Assembly (NCBI GenBank): GCA_029861825.1
Contig: JAOTYN010000046.1
Location: 1-14,484, forward strand
DNA from: Cyclobacteriaceae bacterium
GTDB taxonomy: Bacteria > Bacteroidota > Bacteroidia > Cytophagales > Cyclobacteriaceae
DNA: 14,484 bases
Direction of reading: 5' to 3'
The stretch's first letter is position 1; the number at the start of each line of letters is the position of its first letter. Of the stretch, positions 1 through 7,970 are shown one piece after another. The notes beneath the pieces are model-generated. The model did not search any database and was not told where the DNA came from. It worked only from the letters and a program-made list of their open reading frames with translations. A program made the position numbers and the translations under genes.

Positions 1-3000
1 ACTCCCTGCAAGATGGATGCTTTCCAGGAGAACGCCCTTAAGGCCATCAAATCTGGTAACTCCATGGTAGTCCAGGGACCTCCGGGAACTGGCAAATCCC
101 AATTGATATGCAATTTAATGGCCGACTATGCCGCACAGGGAAAACGGGTATTACTGGTATGTCAGAAGAGGGCCGCCTTGGATGTTGTTTACCAGAGACT
201 TCAGGAAATTGGGCTGGACCCGTTTACGGCATTAGTTCATGATTTCAAAAATGACCGCCGCGAACTTTATCAGCAGATATTGTTGCAAATAGAAAGCCTT
301 GAGGAATATCGTCATCAAAACAACAGCTTGGACGCCATCTATTTGGAGAGGGAGTTTTTACAAGCTAGTAGGCGTATCGACCAAATCACCGAGGAGCTCG
401 AAGAGTTCAAGAGGTCCTTATTCGACGAAGAAGAATGCGGCATCTCCATAAAAGAACTTTATCTCACTTCCGACCTTAACGGTCCAGCCATTAATCTCAA
501 ACAGGAATACAAATATTTTTCATGGAAGGAAGCTCAAGCTTTTTTAAAGGGCTTGGATCGGTATCATCGTTACTGGCAAAGACTGGAAGGTGATGATTTC
601 CTATGGAAAGACCGGCGTTCATTTAGAGAATATTCTATTACGGATGTACAGGCAATTAATAAAGTACTTGATGATGTCCAGGGTTATACAGAAAAAATAG
701 TAGCGGAGGTAGGTAATCAGCTGAAAACCGAGGTCACTTCGGACGACTGTGAGGAGTTTATCAATCACCGAGACGATATTGACAGATTCATCACCTTCCT
801 GAAAGATGAAGCTGTCTACGATTTTTTCCGTCATATGGTGAACTACAGGGATATCGAAAAGGACGATCTTTGGCTGGCTAATATGGAACGGGTGGTTATG
901 GACAGCTTTAAGAACGAGGGACCAGAAGTGATTATTGAGGCTCAGGAATTAGGTACTTTCCAGGAAGTGTTGCAACAAAAGATTGAATCCCGAAAGAACA
1001 TATTCAAATGGCTTAGCTGGCATCTTTTCAGCAAAGAGAAGATGCAGTTCCAAAGGGTCTTGCGGGCCAATGGGCTGCCCAACACTCGGGATGGCTTCAA
1101 GATCTTGGTGGAAAAAACTGACAACCGTCTAAATCTGGAGCATAATCTTTCCAAACTCCGCAACTACCCCTGGTTGAAGGACATTCCAGAATCATATAGT
1201 GAGGTGGACTTCCAAGCTTGGTTCTACTATCAGAGAAAAGCGTTGAATGCCAAGCAAATATTCCGGCAGCAAAGAAACTTTAAGGAATATTTTAACATTC
1301 AGCAACTCAGCTATGCACAATTAAAAAAGCAGCTGCAGCAATTGATCCGCACCATGGACGATTTGCCGGCACACCGACAGCGCTGGCAATCATACCTGCT
1401 TCCTAAGCAAATTAGTGCTATTATCAATTCACCAGATTTACTGGAACCCTACAAAAAACAGCTGCAACGGGAATTTGATAATCTCTGCGAGTATGACCGG
1501 CTGCATCATCAGTTTACCGGTCAGCAGCGGTCTGTGTTGGACAAGCTGTATGATTCTTGGAATCATAATAGTGACGGTGCCATCACAGAGTTGTTTGAGA
1601 ACAGCATAAAACTAGCGTGGATTGATCACATTGAAACCAAGTATCCGGTATTGCGCATGGTTTCTTCCTTGAGATTGGACGAATTACAAAAAGAGTATCA
1701 GGATCTGATTAAGCAGAAGCTTGCTCTAAGTCAGGAAACACTGCTTTTACGATTAAGAGAAAAGGTATATTCTGAAGTCAAGTACAATCGCCTGAACAAT
1801 ATGATATCATACCGCGACCTGAAACATCAGGTGAGCAAAAAGAAACGCATCTGGCCTATTCGCAAACTTTTGAGTCAATTTCATGAAGAACTGTTCAAAT
1901 TAGTTCCCTGCTGGCTGGCCAGTCCGGAATCCGTAAGTGCTATGACGCCCATGAAGCTGTTGTTTGACCTGGTGATATTCGATGAGGCTTCCCAATGCTT
2001 TGCTGAAAAAGGGATACCGGCTATGTACCGAGGAAATCAGGTGGTGATTACAGGTGATTCCAAGCAACTCAGTCCCAATGACCTCTATCAAATACGATGG
2101 CAGGAGGAAGATCCTGATAATTCTGATTTGGAAATTGATTCACTTTTGGATTTAGCATGTAAATACCTGGATCAAGTGCAATTACAAGGCCATTATCGCA
2201 GTAAGTCATTGGATTTGATCAATTTTTCTAATCGCCATTTTTATGGAGACAGGTTACGCATGCTTCCGGACTATCAAGTGATTAACAATGGCATCCCGGC
2301 GATCAGCTTTAGCAAAGTAGATGGTTTGTGGGAAAAGAATATCAATCAGAATGAAGCTCTTGAAGTGGTGATCCTGGTAGAGAAGTTGTTGCGGGAAGAG
2401 CCGGAGAAATCAGTGGGCATTGTAACCTTCAATATACAGCAGCAGCAGTACATAATTGAAAGGCTGGAGGAACGTTTGGCCCAGGCCGAGATTCCCTTTC
2501 CTCCATCGTTGATTGTTAAGAATATTGAAAATGTACAAGGCGACGAGAAAGACTTCATCATATTTTCCCTTGGCTATGCTCCTGATGAAAAAGGAAAATT
2601 AAGCATGAACTTTGGGAGTTTGAATATTGCCGGAGGCGAAAACAGATTAAATGTAGCAGTAACCCGGGCTCGTGAGAGGATTTATATTATCTCCAGTATC
2701 TTGCCCTCCGACCTAAAAGTAGAAAGCAGCAAAAATCCGGGTCCTAGATTGTTCAAGGAATATCTTCAATATGCATGGAATGTATCAAGAGGCGAATACC
2801 AAATGGTGCCTCCCGAACATCAAGGTCATCGCAGCGATTGGTACCTAAAAACCCGACTCATTCAGGAGATGTCACATAAACCCAATCTGACCTTCGAGCA
2901 GTCTCTGCCATTTGCCGATCTTACGGTCCGAGACCAGCGTGATTTTCTCGGACTTATTTTAACAGATGACAACCTCTATCATCAAAGTATTTCTGTTAAA

Positions 3001-3156
3001 GATTCACATGTTTATATCCCACTGATCTTGTATGCCAAGGGCTGGCGGTTCCAGGGAATTTTCAGCCGCCAATACTGGATGAACCCCCAAGATGTGGTGG
3101 AACAGATGGAGCGTTTTGCGGTTAAGGAGGGTAGCGCAAAATCGACTTCCAAATAG
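1..3156 (+). CDS. Superfamily 1 (DNA2/UPF1-like) helicase, 5' end missing
   Basis: ATP-dependent nucleic-acid helicase of the AAA_11/AAA_12 type. The frame is open to base 1 and the sequence before the first Met (base 13) fits the family, so the true start is outside the window. Numbering from that Met: Walker A GPPGTGKS at 22-29; Walker B/motif II DEAS at 657-660; motif III GDSKQL at 681-686; a Q-G-H-Y-R-S motif IV segment near base 2185; motif V VQGDEKD at 841-847; motif VI VAVTRARER at 881-889. About 600 residues, rich in charged helices and probably coiled coil at roughly 85-135, separate the Walker A region from motif II, as in large bacterial members of this family. The last 100 residues (about 940-1040) resemble the Vsr/DUF559-like nuclease tail of related helicases, but the acidic centre is poorly kept. 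The cellular role (repair, RNA processing or defence) cannot be decided from sequence. It stands alone, ahead of an unrelated kinase. The helicase call is very secure; the tail assignment is from memory of the family pattern. Confidence 0.93.
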   Translation, partial: TPCKMDAFQENALKAIKSGNSMVVQGPPGTGKSQLICNLMADYAAQGKRVLLVCQKRAALDVVYQRLQEIGLDPFTALVHDFKNDRRELYQQILLQIESLEEYRHQNNSLDAIYLEREFLQASRRIDQITEELEEFKRSLFDEEECGISIKELYLTSDLNGPAINLKQEYKYFSWKEAQAFLKGLDRYHRYWQRLEGDDFLWKDRRSFREYSITDVQAINKVLDDVQGYTEKIVAEVGNQLKTEVTSDDCEEFINHRDDIDRFITFLKDEAVYDFFRHMVNYRDIEKDDLWLANMERVVMDSFKNEGPEVIIEAQELGTFQEVLQQKIESRKNIFKWLSWHLFSKEKMQFQRVLRANGLPNTRDGFKILVEKTDNRLNLEHNLSKLRNYPWLKDIPESYSEVDFQAWFYYQRKALNAKQIFRQQRNFKEYFNIQQLSYAQLKKQLQQLIRTMDDLPAHRQRWQSYLLPKQISAIINSPDLLEPYKKQLQREFDNLCEYDRLHHQFTGQQRSVLDKLYDSWNHNSDGAITELFENSIKLAWIDHIETKYPVLRMVSSLRLDELQKEYQDLIKQKLALSQETLLLRLREKVYSEVKYNRLNNMISYRDLKHQVSKKKRIWPIRKLLSQFHEELFKLVPCWLASPESVSAMTPMKLLFDLVIFDEASQCFAEKGIPAMYRGNQVVITGDSKQLSPNDLYQIRWQEEDPDNSDLEIDSLLDLACKYLDQVQLQGHYRSKSLDLINFSNRHFYGDRLRMLPDYQVINNGIPAISFSKVDGLWEKNINQNEALEVVILVEKLLREEPEKSVGIVTFNIQQQQYIIERLEERLAQAEIPFPPSLIVKNIENVQGDEKDFIIFSLGYAPDEKGKLSMNFGSLNIAGGENRLNVAVTRARERIYIISSILPSDLKVESSKNPGPRLFKEYLQYAWNVSRGEYQMVPPEHQGHRSDWYLKTRLIQEMSHKPNLTFEQSLPFADLTVRDQRDFLGLILTDDNLYHQSISVKDSHVYIPLILYAKGWRFQGIFSRQYWMNPQDVVEQMERFAVKEGSAKSTSK

Positions 3157-3309
3157 AAAATCAGGGAAACTCCATCAATAATTCTGCAATTATCCAAAAA
3201 AAATAAAATATTTTTTTATTAAGACTTAATTGTATTATTCCTATATAAACAGAAGATCTGAATTAAAGAAATTGTGATAAAACAGGATAGGTATTTATAC
3301 GGCTTCCAA

Positions 3310-3335
3310 AGGTAGTAAAAAGGAGCCTACTACCT
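3310..3335 (+). repeat. 8-bp inverted repeat (hairpin) in the leader of the histidine kinase
   Basis: Perfect arms AGGTAGTA (3310-3317) and TACTACCT (3328-3335) enclose a 10-base loop that contains AAGGAG. It lies 52 bp before the preferred start of the kinase gene, in the 231-bp AT-rich gap after the helicase. It could be a dyad operator for a regulator or an RNA hairpin in the leader. There is no T tract after it, so it is a poor intrinsic terminator. The repeat is seen directly; any function is inference. Confidence 0.5.
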
Positions 3336-3387
3336 GCTTGAATTAATTTGATTGCTTTGCGCGAAAAGGGTATATTCATCCATAATA

Positions 3388-4973
3388 ATGCGCTGGATCA
3401 AATGTTACGTAACCCTTTTGACAAGAAGGAATTACCCAGCCCTCTTGTCTTATTTGTCGGTGATGTTTCTCCTATTGATTCCCGGTTTTCTCGCAGGTCA
3501 AAGTCCCAATTCTCAGCCAAACTCAGACAGTATAAATTACTATCTGAACGTTATTGATCAGGGAGAAAAGCAAGTAGGAATCGCACTTTCTCGTATCGGA
3601 TATTTGTACATGGAAGTAGGGAAATACAACACGGCCCTAAACTACTTTGACCAGGCCATACCCAAACTGAATGGCGAACAAAAATCCCGGGAAGCAGCAG
3701 AGGTCTATTGGTCAAAAGGTTTTATTTACGAGTACTTTGGAGATAATGCTGAACCACGGAGGTATTACCGCCTGTCGGAAAGACAATATACCCTGGCACT
3801 AGAAAATTTTCAGCAGATCCAGGATGTAGCCAACCAGCTAAAAACCTACAAAAGTATGGCGGGTATCTCTGCCAAAAGGAATAATTTTGCCAGTGCTTTT
3901 TACTATCAGAATCAGGTGATTGAGGGGTTGTCCCAGGCTTATCAGGATAGCTTACAACAGCAGGCCGACAGCTTTAATGACTTGCTAACCAAGGAACTTC
4001 AATCTTCGAAAGATACTATTTCAATTACACAGGTATCACCGCAAACCTTAAACAACAACCGGGGGGTACCCCTTTGGAATTGGCGACATTTCGCGCTGCT
4101 GGGCTTAGGCATTGCCGCCATCATATTTTGGTGGGGGTGGTCCAATTCCCACAAGGAGCTTCAAGGCCTGGAGTCTTCTAAATTACGGGACAAGACTAAT
4201 CAGGAACAACAGCAAAGAAAAATAGCGGAGTTGCAAAAGATCAATCTGGCTTTGTCGCGTACTGAAAAAGAACAGCGCAATCTCAATCAGACCAAGGACA
4301 AGATCTTTTCAATTATTTCGCATGATTTGCGCAGTCCCATCAACACCATTGCAGGTTTTCTCAACATCCTGGGGGCAAAACTGAAATCCATAGGAGATAT
4401 TGAGTTGAAAGCACTGGCACATGAAATGGAGGAGTCTACCTCGCGTTTGTCTCATTTCCTGGACGATCTACTGAAATGGTCCATGTCGCAAATGGGAAAG
4501 ATTGAGGCTAATCCGGAAAGGGTAGATGTCATGGAATTAGTGGATGACAACTACCAGTTGGTTGAAAGTCGATTGAAGGGAAAAATATCCATTTTCAAAC
4601 CAATATAGACGAAAATGTCTTGGTCTATGCGGATACCAACATGCTGAATTTGGTGTTGCGCAATCTGATCAGCAATGCTATCAAATTTACCCGGCAGGGT
4701 GGATATATTGCCATTGGTTTGACCGCTAAAGGTGAAGGTCATGCTGAACTAACCGTAGCCGATGATGGTATCGGTATCAGCGAGGAGGACCAACAAAAAT
4801 TATTTGCCTTTGAGGGCAGCTCCATTAATGGCATCCCCGAACATAAAGGTGCTGGTTTGGGCCTGATGTTGTGCCAAGAATTCGTAGAGTTGAACCGGGG
4901 GCAGATCAGTGTTGAGAGCCAGGTAGGAAAAGGGACCCGGTTCCGTATTGTCCTTCCCAGTAAGCCGTTTTAG
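3388..4973 (+). pseudogene. TPR-containing membrane sensor histidine kinase, interrupted by a 1-nt frameshift
   Basis: Two-component sensor kinase that would autophosphorylate on His and pass phosphate to an unknown response regulator; no regulator gene is visible here. I start it at the first ATG (3388). TTG codons at 3348 and 3352 lie upstream, but only the one at 3352 is in frame, and the ATG gives a cleaner signal sequence. Order of parts: signal peptide or first membrane helix (residues about 18-36, ending near L-A-G-Q); TPR-like helices (about 60-180) as a periplasmic sensor; transmembrane helix (about 234-251); coiled coil; HisKA H-box ISHDLRSP with the phospho-accepting His at residue 312 (base 4321). 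The first frame stops at TAG 4606-4608. The -1 frame continues with N-box LRNLISNAIKF, G1 DDGIG (from 4761) and G2 GAGLGL, ending at 4973. Adding one base in the GGGAAAAA run at 4578-4585 gives one 528-residue kinase of normal architecture. The break may be a real mutation, a homopolymer sequencing error, or programmed -1 slippage. Each half has every expected motif, so decay is recent or absent. The stop overlaps gldH by 4 nt, tail to tail. Confidence 0.85.
4578..4584 (+). other. Slippery heptamer G GGA AAA at the kinase frame break
   Basis: In the upstream frame the codons read AAG GGA AAA ATA, so the heptamer is in the X XXY YYZ phase used for -1 ribosomal slippage. A -1 slip here gives Lys-Gly-Lys-Asn-Ile-His and continues into the ATPase domain without a gap. 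I see no AGGAGG-like stimulator upstream and no convincing stable hairpin just downstream. The motif is equally what a lost A or G in a homopolymer run would leave behind. The heptamer and its phase are seen; use as a recoding site is speculative. Confidence 0.35.
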
Positions 4974-5455
4974 GGAGTTGTTTCAGGCTCAGAGTAAGCT
5001 ACTCTTAATCCTACGGAGAGAATCATTGGCAGGGTGTCCTGCCGCATATACTGCTGAACCTTGAAGCGATAAACACCAGGTCTTTCAAATTGATGCTTGT
5101 CCAGCGCCAATATGCGGTGATCGAAAATGTCTCCCAGACCATCTCCGTATGGCTTGCCGGTGACGGGATCAAACAAGTCCATATTTTGGAGTTTGCTGCT
5201 GATTACATTTCCTAGAGTATCTTCCAAAGAGTATTTGACATATAGATTGTGATAGGGATAGGAGATTGAATTCCTGACATTGTAAAAAAGATCGTAGGTG
5301 CGATTGGTTTCCAGGATCTCAAACTCAAAAGCTGGGATGTTGCTCACTACCCAGGATTGTTCATCAAAATCTATGTTCCTTTCAAAAACCCTTTGCTCAT
5401 CATTACAACTAAGTACTATGGAGATAATTAATAAATAGCAGCAATTACGAATCAT
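4970..5455 (-). CDS. gldH: Gliding motility lipoprotein GldH
   Basis: A 161-residue outer-envelope lipoprotein of the GldH family, known in Flavobacterium johnsoniae to be required for gliding. Many Bacteroidota with little evident gliding also keep it. A short signal peptide ends in the lipobox V14-L-S-C17, where Cys17 would be lipidated and become the mature N-terminus; Asn follows. Family hallmarks are the W-containing segment near residue 34, the F-E-F-E-I stretch, the aromatic YPYHNLYVKY strand, and the G-K-P-Y-G-D-G-L-G-D-I-F-D segment in the second half. Length is normal for the family. The ATG lies 11 nt inside the end of the upstream RicT-like gene, which suggests translational coupling. 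It is the last gene of the minus-strand run recQ-purD-ricT-gldH, and its stop overlaps the stop of the convergent kinase gene by 4 nt. The assignment rests on recalled family pattern and neighbourhood; sequence drift in this family is high. Confidence 0.85.
   Translation of the reverse strand: MIRNCCYLLIISIVLSCNDEQRVFERNIDFDEQSWVVSNIPAFEFEILETNRTYDLFYNVRNSISYPYHNLYVKYSLEDTLGNVISSKLQNMDLFDPVTGKPYGDGLGDIFDHRILALDKHQFERPGVYRFKVQQYMRQDTLPMILSVGLRVAYSEPETTP
4991..5005 (+). repeat. Tight 6-bp hairpin just past the kinase stop, inside the gldH 3' end
   Basis: Perfect arms AGAGTA (4991-4996) and TACTCT (5000-5005) with a 3-base loop, 17 bases after the kinase stop codon and within the gldH coding strand. 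No T run follows in either direction, so it is at best a weak or factor-assisted transcription end. It is the only compact stem I see at this convergent junction, where no untranslated spacer exists. Confidence 0.3.
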
Positions 5456-6584
5456 TGTTTGAGGAGTTTTTCTTACGGCGTTTATAGGGGCGTTTCTTTT
5501 TTTTTCGGCGGTATTTTTTATCCATTCTTTGAAGTTCCAAGTTCAATGCCCGGATGCGTTGTTCTCCGTTTGTACCTTCATTGACATCCAGGTTTTCAGG
5601 GACTATGCCTTGTTGATTCAGTTCTTGAATTTCTTTGACACGTTGACTGGACACGGGATGCCAGGAGTTCTCCTGTTCGTAACCAAACCACATGATCTTT
5701 CGGAAGATATCAGTCTTTTGTAATTTTGCTGTGCCCTTCTTGGTTTTTAAGGGCTCCTCAATTTTGGGGATATCCTTTAGGGCTTCCAGATAACTTTCCA
5801 GCTCGAAGTTCAGGCAACATTTTAGGCGGCCACACTGCCCCGACAATTTGCTGGGATTTAGACTGAGGTTTTGATAGCGGGCGGCGGCAGTGGATACACT
5901 TTTTAGATCCGTAAGCCAGGTTGAGCAACACAATTCCCGGCCACAGCTGCCGATACCTCCCAGGCGGCTGGCTTCCTGTCTCAGACTTATCTGACGCATT
6001 TCTACCCTAATACGAAATTCACCAGCCAGCACTTTTATCAACTCTCTAAAGTCTACCCTTTCATCAGCAGAATAGTAGAATGTAGCTTTGGTGTTATCGG
6101 CCTGAAATTCCACGTCAGTGAGTTTCATCTGTAAGCCTAGCTCACTAATAATTTCCCGGGTACGGTTAAAGGTGGGATGCTCCCGTTTACGAACTTGCTG
6201 ATACTTCTCCAGATCCTTAGGAGTGGCAACCCGGTATATTTTCCGCACTTTTTCATCATTGGGGATCTTCTTTTTTTGCATTTGTAAACGCACCAGTTCA
6301 CCCTGAAGGGATATGTATCCCAGGTGATGGCCGTTGGGTACGTCTACGATGACCGGCTCGCCGTTGAATATATCCAATCCCTCTGAGTTCCTGAAAAAAT
6401 CCTTTTTGCCATTCTTAAAGCGCACTTCAACGATATTGAATTCTTGACCAAGAGGGGCATTCATATTAGAAAGCCAATCAAATACATTCAGTTTATTGCA
6501 TCCACCGGTAAGGCAACCGCCGTTATTTTGGCAACCGGCCACTTTACCGTCTTCACCGATACCGCATGTATTGCATCCTGACAT
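5445..6584 (-). CDS. ricT: PSP1-domain protein, RicT/YaaT homologue
   Basis: A 379-residue cytoplasmic protein with the PSP1 C-terminal domain. In Bacillus subtilis RicT works with RicA and RicF in an Fe-S binding complex that affects RNase Y-dependent RNA maturation and development; the partner set in Bacteroidota is not established from this sequence. Visible features: a Cys-rich N-terminus (Cys 4, 7, 18, 24, 29) that looks like a metal or Fe-S site; the PSP1 core at about 110-265 with conserved Cys 214, 219, 220, 251, 256 and 257 (IGSCGRELCC and QCGRLKCCLNF); and a very basic tail (about 355-373, nearly all Lys/Arg) suggesting RNA binding. The tail and much of the N-terminus are extra to the Bacillus protein. 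It overlaps gldH by 11 nt and follows purD after 55 bp. The PSP1 family is certain; the RicT-like function is inferred. Confidence 0.88.
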   Translation of the reverse strand: MSGCNTCGIGEDGKVAGCQNNGGCLTGGCNKLNVFDWLSNMNAPLGQEFNIVEVRFKNGKKDFFRNSEGLDIFNGEPVIVDVPNGHHLGYISLQGELVRLQMQKKKIPNDEKVRKIYRVATPKDLEKYQQVRKREHPTFNRTREIISELGLQMKLTDVEFQADNTKATFYYSADERVDFRELIKVLAGEFRIRVEMRQISLRQEASRLGGIGSCGRELCCSTWLTDLKSVSTAAARYQNLSLNPSKLSGQCGRLKCCLNFELESYLEALKDIPKIEEPLKTKKGTAKLQKTDIFRKIMWFGYEQENSWHPVSSQRVKEIQELNQQGIVPENLDVNEGTNGEQRIRALNLELQRMDKKYRRKKKKRPYKRRKKNSSNNDS

Positions 6585-6639
6585 AGATCACTGGCTTATC
6601 AATCAGTTAATTTACAATTTTCTATTTGCCAGCCGAAGT

Positions 6640-7935
6640 TTAAACAGATTTGTTTGAATTTACCAGGAGATCCTGACCGATATCCCTTCTAAAGTTGGCG
6701 TCTTCCCAGCTGATATTGGATACGGTTTGATAGGCATTGCTCAGGGCATTTTCCATAACATCGTCTAAACTGGTTATCGCCAATACTCTACCTCCATTAG
6801 TATGTACATGGCCTGCACGAAGGTCCGTTCCAGCATGAAATATAAGGCTGGAAGTCTCTTGCTCCAATCCGGAGATTGGGTAGCCTTTTTGGTAGGATTC
6901 GGGATATCCCCCAGATACCATTACCACCGTGGCGCTACTGCGGCTATCAATTTCTATTGACACCTCCGACAGCTTACCGCGGGCACAGGCTGTCATTAGA
7001 TCCACCATGTCGCTTTTAAGCCGTGGTAATACCGCCTGTGTTTCCGGATCTCCCATACGTACATTATACTCAATCACCATGGGGTTACCCTTAACATTGA
7101 TCAAGCCCAGAAATATAAAGCCCCGGTAATGAATACCTTCATTCTTGAGCCCTTCGATCGTAGGTATGATGATCTGTTGCTCCACCTTCTGCATAAAATC
7201 ATGATCGGCAAACTGCACCGGTGAAATTGCTCCCATCCCTCCGGTATTGGGCCCGGTATCCCCATCTCCGATGCGCTTGTAGTCTTTGGCTTCTGGTAAA
7301 ATCTTGTAGTGGGTTCCGTCAGTAAGCACAAACACGGAAACTTCAATACCTTCCAGAAACTGTTCTACTACTACTTGGGAGCTGGCGGCGCCGAACTTGG
7401 CCTCTGCCAGCATTTCGTGGAGATTCCTTTCTGCCTCACTTGGAGTTTGACAAATTACCACTCCTTTACCGGCAGCCAGGCCATCGGCTTTTAATACGAT
7501 CGGCATTTCCTGCCCTCTGAGGTACTCCAGGCCTTCTTCCAAAGTTTCCAGGTTGAAAGTTCGATGACGGGCTGTGGGAATACCATATTTGTTCATGAAC
7601 TGTTTGGCAAAATCCTTACTGCTCTCCAGAAGGGCGCCCTCTTTTCCGGGGCCTACTAGCAGCACCTTCTTAAGTTGGCTATGTTGATCGAAATAGTCCC
7701 GAACTCCCCTGGCCAATGGCTCTTCAGGACCTACGATCACTAATTGGATATCTTTGGCCATTACCTGAGCGGCCACAGCCGGGAAATCGTTAGGGTCGAT
7801 CGGAAGGTTTTCCGCCAGTTTGCCGGTGCCGGCATTTCCAGGTGCCACATACAGACGGTCACACTGTGGACTGGCCACCAACTTCCAGGCAAATGCGTGC
7901 TCCCGGCCCCCTGATCCCAGGATCAATATGTTCAT
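6640..7935 (-). CDS. purD: Phosphoribosylamine--glycine ligase (GAR synthetase)
   Basis: Second step of de novo purine synthesis: ATP-dependent joining of glycine to 5-phosphoribosylamine to give glycinamide ribonucleotide, in the cytosol. Full length at 431 residues, close to the usual bacterial 420-430. N-terminal domain starts MNILILGSGGREHA; ATP-grasp fold with LKADGLAAGKGVV (148-160), GGMGAISP (232-239) and the metal/ATP site EYNVRMGDPETQAVLP (289-304); C-terminal domain with SGGYP (341-345) and HTNGGRV (378-384). All expected motifs are intact. It sits 35 bp after recQ and 55 bp before ricT on the same strand, so it is probably co-transcribed. No other pur gene or PurR-like palindrome is visible, so it is a purine gene separated from its pathway. 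Confidence 0.98.
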   Translation of the reverse strand: MNILILGSGGREHAFAWKLVASPQCDRLYVAPGNAGTGKLAENLPIDPNDFPAVAAQVMAKDIQLVIVGPEEPLARGVRDYFDQHSQLKKVLLVGPGKEGALLESSKDFAKQFMNKYGIPTARHRTFNLETLEEGLEYLRGQEMPIVLKADGLAAGKGVVICQTPSEAERNLHEMLAEAKFGAASSQVVVEQFLEGIEVSVFVLTDGTHYKILPEAKDYKRIGDGDTGPNTGGMGAISPVQFADHDFMQKVEQQIIIPTIEGLKNEGIHYRGFIFLGLINVKGNPMVIEYNVRMGDPETQAVLPRLKSDMVDLMTACARGKLSEVSIEIDSRSSATVVMVSGGYPESYQKGYPISGLEQETSSLIFHAGTDLRAGHVHTNGGRVLAITSLDDVMENALSNAYQTVSNISWEDANFRRDIGQDLLVNSNKSV

Positions 7936-7970
7936 AGTTGAAAATTTTTATACATACAGTAAGGCAGCCC

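Noticed and set aside
3196..3220. A-run/T-run inverted repeat after the helicase as an intrinsic terminator
   Set aside because: The stem is made only of A-T pairs, with an AATAAAA/TTTTATT arm and runs of A and T. It would be very unstable, and low-complexity AT sequence is common in such gaps.
3343..3350. TTAATTTG as a -7 promoter box for the histidine kinase
   Set aside because: The second base of TAnnTTTG is wrong and no TTG lies at a suitable -33 distance, so I did not list it.
1..4973. Helicase plus adjacent kinase as a defence system
   Set aside because: The two genes are separated by a 231-bp gap, belong to unrelated common families, and have no nuclease, methylase, toxin or phage-type gene beside them. 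The surrounding genes are housekeeping.
5470..5520. Long T-rich tract near the ricT 3' end as a terminator or repeat
   Set aside because: It encodes the Lys/Arg-rich C-terminal tail of the RicT-like protein on the minus strand and has no associated stem.
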